Assembly (NCBI GenBank): GCA_023700805.1
Contig: JAMPYF010000019.1
Coordinates: forward strand, 1 to 64,000
Length of the DNA: 64,000 nt
Origin: Sulfuritalea sp.
GTDB taxonomy: Bacteria; Pseudomonadota; Gammaproteobacteria; Burkholderiales; Rhodocyclaceae
Direction: 5' to 3'
The notes beneath the pieces were generated by a model. That model was not told where the DNA came from and did not search any database. It saw nothing but the letters and a program-made list of their open reading frames with translations. The position numbers and the translations under genes were made by a program. Shown piece after piece: positions 58,017-64,000 of the stretch (position 1 is the first letter of the stretch; the number at the start of each line of letters is the position of its first letter).

Positions 58017-58234
58017 CTACGGTAATCGATGGCCGCGAACTGCAGCCGCCAGAGCCAATGGAGCGCACGCTGGAGGCTCTGGACAAGCTCGCCGAGGGCG
58101 ACGATGTGCTGCTTCTCCTGTATTGCCAGCCGCATCCGCTGTTCAACATCCTGAGAAACAGCGGCTATGCCTGGAACGAGGAAGTTCAGCCCGACGGAAC
58201 GCGCGAGATCCGGATCCGCAAAGCTCCGGCCTGA
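58013..58234 (+). CDS. DUF2249 protein
   Basis: A 73-residue protein: VIDGRELQPPEPMERTLEAL, LLLLYCQPHPLFNILRNSGY and the closing DGTREIRIRK. DUF2249 proteins resemble the TusA/SirA fold and recur with hemerythrins, NnrS and dnr genes in denitrifiers. Function unproven; a role in handling NO or in metal/sulfur transfer is inferred from context only. Confidence 0.88.
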   Translation: MTTVIDGRELQPPEPMERTLEALDKLAEGDDVLLLLYCQPHPLFNILRNSGYAWNEEVQPDGTREIRIRKAPA

Positions 58235-58248
58235 GCGCCGCTGACCGG

Positions 58249-59544
58249 ATGCACGCCAGCCTTTCTTTCGATCAGGCACCTCCTCTATCGGTGCCCTACC
58301 GCTTCTTCATAGCGGCGCCGTGGTTCGGCGTGATGGCGGGCCTTCTGTTGGCGCTGTCGGGCGACGCAGTCCTGGCCTCGCGATGGACGCCGGAGGCCTT
58401 GGCGCTGACGCACCTGGTCGGCGTCGGCTTCATGCTTCAGGCGATGTGCGGGGCACTGTTCCAGTTCATTCCGGTTGCCGTCGGCGGCAATGTTTGGCGC
58501 CCGAAACTGGTTGCCAATACCGTGCAACCGATGTTGCTGTTGGCCACGCTTCTGTTGGTCGCGGGTTTGCTCTTCAGCCGTCCGGTGTTTCTATCTTTCG
58601 CGGTTCCCCTGTTCCTGCTGTCACTGGGAGGCTTTGTTGTGGTGGTCGCGCTGGCGCTGTGGCAGACGCCCGCAACCGGCATGACTCTGTGGTCGATGCG
58701 CATGGCGATCGGCGCGCTGGCGATTACCGTGTTGCTCGGTTCGCTGCTGGCGGAGGCGCTGGCCCATGGCCTCGCACTGCCGATCATCGATCTGACGAAT
58801 GTGCACCTGGCATGGGGCCTCGGCGCCTGGGCGCTGATGTTGTTGGCGGGTGTGTCCTATCATGTGGTGCCGATGTTCCAACTGACCAAGCCCTATCCGT
58901 TGTGGTTCACGCATTGGTTCGGGCCCGTCCTGCTGCTCCTGGTAATTGCCTGGTCATCGCGGCTGCTGCTCGAGGACGCGCGTTGGACGTTGGCGATTGC
59001 GCTACCACTGCTGGCCATCCTGTCGGTCTATGCAGGCATGACCCTGTGGCTGCAGTACACGCGCCGCAGGAAAGTCCACGATGCGACGTCTATGTACTTT
59101 CGTGTGGCAATGCTGGCGATGCTGGCGTTCGCCGTATCCGGCGCGGTGTATCTGTCCTACCCGGGATTCGGCAATGATCCGCGCGCCGCTGTTTGGCTAG
59201 GAGTGCTGGCTTTCGCCGGAGTGTTTGTTTCCGCCATCACCGGCATGATGTACAAGATCGCGCCTTTTCTCAACTGGCTGCATCTGCAACGGCTGGGCGC
59301 CCCTTTGAACGCGGTGCCCAACATGAAGAAGATGATTCCGGCCGAGGCCATGACCGGCCAGTTGCGCTTGCATGTGCTTGCACTGCTATTGCTGCTGGTC
59401 GCGGTCTGGCAACCCGGCCTGGCCCGGTTGGCCGGCATAGCCTTTGCGGCCTCATGCGCTTGGTTGGGCTGGAATCTGATCGGAGCAGCCAGGCGCTACC
59501 GGAGCTTCAGAGATCAAATTCGCGAAGTCGCTTTACGTCGTTGA
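58249..59544 (+). CDS. Polytopic membrane protein of denitrification loci, NnrS/oxidase-I-like
   Basis: A 431-residue protein with about twelve helices. Helix-borne histidines (ALTHLVGVGFMLQAMCGALFQ; GVSYHVVPMFQLT) resemble those of NnrS and haem-copper subunit I proteins, suggesting haem or metal binding. It follows the DUF2249 gene by fourteen bases in the same operon. No specific name can be defended. The 3' end overlaps the convergent dnr-type gene by 38 bases. Confidence 0.75.
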   Translation: MHASLSFDQAPPLSVPYRFFIAAPWFGVMAGLLLALSGDAVLASRWTPEALALTHLVGVGFMLQAMCGALFQFIPVAVGGNVWRPKLVANTVQPMLLLATLLLVAGLLFSRPVFLSFAVPLFLLSLGGFVVVVALALWQTPATGMTLWSMRMAIGALAITVLLGSLLAEALAHGLALPIIDLTNVHLAWGLGAWALMLLAGVSYHVVPMFQLTKPYPLWFTHWFGPVLLLLVIAWSSRLLLEDARWTLAIALPLLAILSVYAGMTLWLQYTRRRKVHDATSMYFRVAMLAMLAFAVSGAVYLSYPGFGNDPRAAVWLGVLAFAGVFVSAITGMMYKIAPFLNWLHLQRLGAPLNAVPNMKKMIPAEAMTGQLRLHVLALLLLLVAVWQPGLARLAGIAFAASCAWLGWNLIGAARRYRSFRDQIREVALRR

Positions 59545-60223
59545 TGGTGATCTGCTTGCCGCTGACGCTGATCAAACCGTTGCTGGAGAGATCGTGAAAA
59601 ATTCGCGAAAGAGTTTCCGGAGTCAGATTCAGCCGCGACGCAATCACCTGTTTCGAGGTCGGCAGCGAAATGTCGACAGATCCCTTGCCGGATTCGCTCT
59701 GCGGACACTGTTGCAGCAAATAGCCGACCACGCGCTGCGCGGAGGAACGCAGGGAATAGGTTTCGACGTCCTGCACCAGCGAATGCAGCCGCATCGAGAG
59801 TCCCGCCAGCATGCGGCGGGCGAACAGCGGGTCGTTTTCCAGGAGCTCGAATACCGGACCGCTGGCGATGTGCAGCAGCAGGCTGTCCACCAGCCCCTCG
59901 GCAAATACCGGGCAGGGGCGATTAAGGAACATGATCGCTTCGCCGAAGCTCTGGCGCGGCCCCACGATCTGCATCACCTTTTCGTTACCTTGCGACGAAG
60001 GAAAGGCCAGTTTGATCTGGCCGAACACGACCACGAAAAATCCCTTTGCCGGGTCGCCTTTCTGGAACAGCATTTCGCCTTTGGCAAGCCGTCGCTCGCG
60101 GCACGCTGTTTCGAGTGCGGCGATCTGTTCCGGGGCAAGTTCCTGGAACAGCGGCAGGCGGGAAAGTATCTGGGGGATGTCGAGCTTAGTTTCGTGCATG
60201 GTTTCGTGCATGCTTTCGTGCAA
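59507..60223 (-). CDS. Dnr-type Crp/Fnr regulator without cluster cysteines
   Basis: A 238-residue Crp/Fnr protein lacking FNR's N-terminal cysteines, as in Dnr/NnrR NO sensors: LPLFQELAPEQIAALE, KGFFVVVFGQIKLAF, and helix-turn-helix SKQVIASRLNLTPETLSRIFHDL with ETLSR for TTGAT-type boxes. It neighbours nnrS and the hemerythrin/DUF2249 operon, likely targets. Its start is a tandem 12-bp repeat (MHESMHETMHET) with three in-frame ATGs. Confidence 0.88.
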   Translation of the reverse strand: MHESMHETMHETKLDIPQILSRLPLFQELAPEQIAALETACRERRLAKGEMLFQKGDPAKGFFVVVFGQIKLAFPSSQGNEKVMQIVGPRQSFGEAIMFLNRPCPVFAEGLVDSLLLHIASGPVFELLENDPLFARRMLAGLSMRLHSLVQDVETYSLRSSAQRVVGYLLQQCPQSESGKGSVDISLPTSKQVIASRLNLTPETLSRIFHDLSSNGLISVSGKQITINDVKRLREFDL

Positions 60224-60282
60224 AGGAATACTCGTCGTTTATCAATGGAACCATACCACGCATCGTCCCTGTGTCGACAATC

Positions 60283-61500
60283 ATGATGCGGTGGTCGGTA
60301 TTCATCGCCGCGCCGCACCGCGTGATGTTCCTCTCGGGAACGGTGCAGGCCTTGGCTGTAATGACTTTCTGGTCGCTGGATGTGGGTGCGCATTATGCCG
60401 GACTCTGGCCGGCGCCGGCGTGGCCCTTGCTGGCCCAATTTCCCGTCTATCTGCTGCACGCGATGTTGACCGCCTGCGGCGTGTTTCCCCTGTTTATTTT
60501 CGGCTTTATCCTGACCGCCGGACCACGCTGGCAGGGCGGCGGTGATTTGCCGCAGCGTGATTACGTCCCGGCTTTCCTGCTGCTGGCCGGCGGCTGGCTG
60601 GTGGTCTGGGCGGCCTTGCTGCTGCCGGAATTGCTGGTCGTAGGGCTGGCGTCGGCACTGGGCGGCTGGGTCGCGGTGGCCTTGACGCTGACACGGATTG
60701 CGCGCTTGCGGACGACGGAACGTGAACACATTATCTATGTTGCGCTCGCCGCATGGCTTGGCGCGGCTGGGCTGGCAGCTTTTCTGGTTTTTGCCGCGGG
60801 TGGCGCGATCGTTTGGGCGCGTCTGGCGATTTCGCTGGTTGTCTGGGGATTCCTGTTGCCGGTCTTCCTCACCGTGGCGCACCGCATGCTGCCTTTTTTC
60901 ACCAGTGCGATGGTGCGGCCTTATGTCCTGCACCGCCCGGCGTGGGCACTGCGCGTCCTGCTGGGGGCCAGCGTGGCGCACGGCACACTGGCCATGCTCG
61001 ATCGTCCACAATGGCTTTGGCTGGCTGACCTGCCGGCGCTGCTTGCCGCGGGTCGCTTGAGCTGGCTTTGGTGGAACCGTGCAGTAATCGATAAGCGCAT
61101 GCTGGCCGTCCTGCATGTCGCCTTCGCCTGGGTGGCCCCGGCATTTGCCTTGTTTGCATTCCAGAGCCTGCTGTGGACCACGCTGCCAGGCCTGCTCGGA
61201 CAGGCTCCGCTGCATGCGCTGACCCTGGGCTTCTTTGCCTCGATGCTGCTCGGCATGGCTTCGCGGGTGACGCTGGGACATTCCGGCCAGCCGGTGGCGG
61301 CCGACCAGGCGATGTGGGCCGCCTTCTGCATCATGCAGGGGGCCGCGATATTGCGCGTCGCCAGCGAACTGCCGGCACTGCCCGGCGCACACGTCCTGAT
61401 GTGGTTGTCGTCGGTGCTCTGGCTCGGGGCTTTCGCGCTGTGGGCCGGCCGCTATGCGCCGGCTTTCTGGCGTCCGCGTTCCGACGGCAGGCCGGGCTAG
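60283..61500 (+). CDS. nnrS: NnrS-family membrane protein
   Basis: A 405-residue, about twelve-helix NnrS: FIAAPHRVMFLSGTVQALAVM, FPVYLLHAMLTACGVFPLFIFGFILTAGPRW, LTVAHRMLPFF, HALTLGFFASMLLGMASRVTLGHSG. NnrS is a haem and copper protein relieving NO stress in denitrifiers. ATG 60283 is chosen; GTG 60271 is in frame. Divergent from the dnr-type gene with a 59-bp spacer carrying only an ATCAA half-site. Confidence 0.93.
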   Translation: MMRWSVFIAAPHRVMFLSGTVQALAVMTFWSLDVGAHYAGLWPAPAWPLLAQFPVYLLHAMLTACGVFPLFIFGFILTAGPRWQGGGDLPQRDYVPAFLLLAGGWLVVWAALLLPELLVVGLASALGGWVAVALTLTRIARLRTTEREHIIYVALAAWLGAAGLAAFLVFAAGGAIVWARLAISLVVWGFLLPVFLTVAHRMLPFFTSAMVRPYVLHRPAWALRVLLGASVAHGTLAMLDRPQWLWLADLPALLAAGRLSWLWWNRAVIDKRMLAVLHVAFAWVAPAFALFAFQSLLWTTLPGLLGQAPLHALTLGFFASMLLGMASRVTLGHSGQPVAADQAMWAAFCIMQGAAILRVASELPALPGAHVLMWLSSVLWLGAFALWAGRYAPAFWRPRSDGRPG

Positions 61501-61505
61501 CCATC

Positions 61506-61895
61506 ATGTACATCCTGGTCAAATATATACATGTCATTAGCGTGGTCCTGAGTCTGACCGGCTTTTTTTTGCGCGGCGTATTGATGATTCGCGATTCGCC
61601 GCTGCTGACAGCGCGCTGGGTCAGGGTCTTGCCCCATATCAACGACACGCTGCTGCTGGTCGCCGCGCTGACCCTGGCGGCGATGTCCGGCCAGTATCCC
61701 TTCGTGGTCGACTGGGTCACGGCGAAGGTGTTGGGCGTGATCGCCTACATCATCCTGGGCATTCTGGCGCTGCGGGAGGCGAGCACAAGACGGATGCGCA
61801 TCATTTGCTGGCTGGCCTCGATGGCGGTTTTCGGCTGGATCGTCTCGGTGGCGCTGACGCGCCAGCCACTGGGCTTTCTGGCGGCAATGGCCTAG
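61506..61895 (+). CDS. SirB-family membrane protein
   Basis: A 129-residue four-helix protein: YILVKYIHVISVVLSLTGFFLRG and WVRVLPHINDTLLLVAALTLA are the SirB2 signature, with two conserved His. Often next to nnrS or fnr genes in betaproteobacteria; function unknown. Converges on fnr with a four-base overlap. Confidence 0.87.
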   Translation: MYILVKYIHVISVVLSLTGFFLRGVLMIRDSPLLTARWVRVLPHINDTLLLVAALTLAAMSGQYPFVVDWVTAKVLGVIAYIILGILALREASTRRMRIICWLASMAVFGWIVSVALTRQPLGFLAAMA

Positions 61896-62650
61896 CCGAG
61901 GCGACCGTCGGCCGGCGTCAGCAGGGTCTTGAGGCGGGGGATGTCCAGAATCCGGATGTGCTTTTGTTGCACCGAAATCAGGCCATCGTCCTGAAAGCGG
62001 GAAAAGGCGCGGCTCACGGTTTCGAGCTTGAGGCCAAGATAGGAGCCGATTTCCTCGCGCGTCATGCGCAGGTGGAACTCTGCCGGCGAATAGCCGCGAG
62101 CGTTGAAGCGCTGCGAAAGATTCAGCAGGAAGGCGGCCAGGCGTTCCTCTGCGCGCATCGTTCCCAGCAGCATCATGACGCCGTGGTCGCGCACGATTTC
62201 GCGACTCATGACCTTGTGCAGGTGATGCTGCAGTGAGTGAATTTCGCTGGAAAGCATTTCCAGTTCGGTGAACGGGATCAGGCAGACCTCGCTGTCTTCC
62301 AGGGCCACGGCATTGCAGGTGTGTACTTCGGTGCTGATGCCGTCCATGCCGAGAATCTCGCCGGCCATCTGGAAGCCTGTGACCTGGTCGCGGCCGTCCT
62401 CGGTCAGTACGTCGGTCTTGAAGAAGCCGGCCTTGACCGCAAAAATGGATTCGAAGGCTTCGCCGGCACGGTACAGGTGCTGGCCACGTTTCAACTTGCG
62501 CCCACCGCCGATCAGGTTGTCGAGGCGAGCCATGTCCTCGTCGGAAAGGCCGAACGGCAGACACAATTCGCGCAGGTTGCACTGCGAACAGGCGACCTTG
62601 AGACCTGGGGTGATGAGCGGGACTACATTGTGTTTGACGTTTGCATGCAC
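61892..62650 (-). CDS. fnr: Fnr oxygen-sensing regulator
   Basis: A 252-residue FNR: cluster motif CSQCNLRELC (C-x2-C-x5-C) at about residues 21-30, the fourth Cys in VHTCNAVAL, the dimerisation helix, and recognition helix LKLETVSRAFSRFQDDGLI with E-x2-S-R. The cluster is lost on O2 exposure, so it activates genes under anoxia. A perfect FNR box lies 33 bp upstream, so autoregulation is possible. Confidence 0.94.
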   Translation of the reverse strand: MHANVKHNVVPLITPGLKVACSQCNLRELCLPFGLSDEDMARLDNLIGGGRKLKRGQHLYRAGEAFESIFAVKAGFFKTDVLTEDGRDQVTGFQMAGEILGMDGISTEVHTCNAVALEDSEVCLIPFTELEMLSSEIHSLQHHLHKVMSREIVRDHGVMMLLGTMRAEERLAAFLLNLSQRFNARGYSPAEFHLRMTREEIGSYLGLKLETVSRAFSRFQDDGLISVQQKHIRILDIPRLKTLLTPADGRLG

Positions 62651-62682
62651 GCTTGTCGCCCTACCGGCTTAAGGGTAGCCCT

Positions 62683-62696
62683 TTGATATTTATCAA
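62683..62696. promoter_or_regulatory. Perfect FNR box between fnr and hemN
   Basis: TTGATATTTATCAA, ten of ten consensus positions, in the 126-bp divergent spacer. TATAGA at 62724-62729 is a plausible -10 for hemN. Confidence 0.88.
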
Positions 62697-62776
62697 TGCA
62701 ACTTATTCGTGATTGCGGCATCGTATAGACTTGCGGTCGATGTACTACCTTTGCCTCAATCTCGTACTTTTAGCCA

Positions 62777-64000
62777 ATGGATTATCAGGAACTCATTTTT
62801 GACCCGGAAGTCATTCGGCGCTTCGACGTAAATGGCCCGCGATATACCTCTTATCCGACTGCCGACCGATTCGTCGAGGCCTTTGGCGCGGACGATTACG
62901 TGCGCTGGCTGGGCAAGAGAACGGTGGGTGGCATAGGTCGACCTTTGTCATTATACGTCCACATCCCCTTCTGCAACACCATCTGCTATTACTGCGCCTG
63001 CAACAAGATCATCACCAAGGACCACGGGCGTTCCGCCAAGTACATCAAATACTTGAGCAAGGAAATCGCCATGCAGGAGGGAGCCCTCGAAGGCAGCCGC
63101 GACGTGGTCCAGCTGCATTTCGGCGGCGGTACGCCGACCTTCCTCAGCAACGACGAAATGCGCCGGCTGATGGATATCATCCGCAAGCATTTCCGCCTGC
63201 TGCCCGGCGGCGAATACTCGATTGAGGTCGACCCGCGCAAGGTCGATCGCGAAACCGTGAAGTTGCTCGGCGAACTTGGCTTCAACCGCATGAGCGTCGG
63301 CGTCCAGGATTTTTCGCCCGAAGTTCAGGTCGCCGTGAATCGCGTGCAAAGCCTCGAAGAAACCAAGCTGGTGATCGATTCGGCGCGCGAGTTCGGTTTC
63401 AAGGGCATCTCGGTCGACCTGATCTACGGCCTGCCCAAGCAGAACGTGATCAGCTTCAACCATACGCTGGACGAGGTGCTCAAGCTCGATCCAGACCGCC
63501 TGTCGATCTACAACTACGCGCATTTGCCGAGCCTGGCCAAGCCGCAGCGGCGCATCAACGAAGCCGATCTGCCGTCGCCCGATGCGCGCCTGCAGATCCT
63601 GCAACTGGCGATCCGCCGCCTGACCGAGGCGGGCTACGTTTTCATCGGCATGGACCACTTCGCCAAACCGAACGACGAGCTTGCCGTGGCGCAGCGCCAG
63701 GGACGGCTGCATCGCAATTTCCAGGGTTACTCGACCCATGCCGAAGCCGACCTGATGGCCTTCGGCGTGTCCGCGATCGGCAAGGTCGGACCGAGCTACT
63801 GCCAGAACGTGCGCACGCTCGACGAGTACTACGACAGACTCGACCAGGGCGTGCTGCCGATTTTCCGTGGCATCGAGCTCAACGCCGACGACCTCTTGCG
63901 CCGCAGCATCATCCAGGCGCTGATGTGTCACTTCGAGCTTTCGATCGAATCCATCGAAATCGCCCATCTGATCGACTTCAAGTCGTATTTCGCCGAAGAA
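62777..64000 (+). CDS. hemN: Oxygen-independent coproporphyrinogen III oxidase (3' end cut)
   Basis: 408 codons are visible before the window edge; the family is about 455-460 residues. It is a radical-SAM enzyme making protoporphyrinogen without O2: RYTSYPTADRF, cluster motif CNTICYYCACNK (C-x3-C-x2-C), HFGGGTPTFL, SVGVQDF, and GMDHFAKPNDELA. A classic FNR target, consistent with the box upstream. Start ATG 62777 gives MDYQELIFDPEVIRRFD. Confidence 0.95.
   Translation, partial: MDYQELIFDPEVIRRFDVNGPRYTSYPTADRFVEAFGADDYVRWLGKRTVGGIGRPLSLYVHIPFCNTICYYCACNKIITKDHGRSAKYIKYLSKEIAMQEGALEGSRDVVQLHFGGGTPTFLSNDEMRRLMDIIRKHFRLLPGGEYSIEVDPRKVDRETVKLLGELGFNRMSVGVQDFSPEVQVAVNRVQSLEETKLVIDSAREFGFKGISVDLIYGLPKQNVISFNHTLDEVLKLDPDRLSIYNYAHLPSLAKPQRRINEADLPSPDARLQILQLAIRRLTEAGYVFIGMDHFAKPNDELAVAQRQGRLHRNFQGYSTHAEADLMAFGVSAIGKVGPSYCQNVRTLDEYYDRLDQGVLPIFRGIELNADDLLRRSIIQALMCHFELSIESIEIAHLIDFKSYFAEE

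Noticed and set aside
58345..58366. GTTGGCGCTGTCGG resembling the repeat core
   Set aside because: The core is broken (TGT for TGG) and the tail does not match; it is ordinary Leu-Ala-Leu-Ser coding sequence.
60225..60260. FNR box between the dnr-type gene and nnrS
   Set aside because: Only the ATCAA half is present; the other half (TCGTC) matches poorly.

Overview
The window is GC-rich, densely coded DNA from a betaproteobacterium, most like the Rhodocyclales/Sterolibacteriaceae group. This rests on gene order (ubiH-dusB-fis-purH-purD; ribF-ileS-lspA-fkpB-ispH; ilvE beside a small zinc-finger gene and waaF) and on the denitrifier-style respiratory genes. No similarity search was run. There is no rRNA, CRISPR array, prophage or insertion sequence. 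Three tRNA genes are present: Ala-CGC, Arg-ACG and Thr-CGT.

0-46 kb is mostly core chromosome: purine synthesis (purH, purD, purK), translation and tRNA modification (dusB, tsaC, alaS, mnmA, queG, tsaE, ileS), envelope genes (pgm, waaF, amiC, lspA), isoprenoid and flavin genes (ispH, ribF), an HU protein, a UgpB/UgpQ pair, and an MSHA-type minor-pilin block (mshC-D-O-P-Q) ending in a 1.8-kilo-residue MshQ. The first ~510 bases look joined from another locus: an amidohydrolase tail, then the start of a phytoene-desaturase-like gene fused in frame to ubiH.

43.5-64 kb is a low-oxygen respiration and nitrosative-stress region. It has the cbb3 oxidase operon ccoNOQP with assembly genes ccoG, ccoH, ccoI and ccoS; an Rrf2 regulator; two Fnr-type regulators with cluster cysteines and one Dnr-type regulator without them; two intact hemerythrins and one broken one; DUF2249; NnrS and a second polytopic membrane protein; UspA; a class I PHA synthase; and hemN, cut by the window edge. 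Consensus or near-consensus FNR boxes lie before ccoN, between uspA and phaC, before the hemerythrin/DUF2249 operon, and between fnr and hemN. I infer that these genes form one oxygen-responsive regulon encoded next to its regulators.

The least explained signal is a dispersed repeat of about 22 bp: a 13-nt core AGTTGGCGCTGGC followed by a GNNACGGYG-like tail. It occurs 11 times between 0.86 and 45.4 kb, almost always inside genes, in three reading frames, and in the same window orientation 10 of 11 times whichever way the host gene runs. I found no copy in the last 18.5 kb. Other oddities are an in-frame, hairpin-rich insertion of about 190 bp in ileS, a hemerythrin gene with two in-frame stop codons, and an Fnr paralogue with Cys in place of Ser in its recognition helix, encoded just upstream of two non-standard Fnr-like palindromes.
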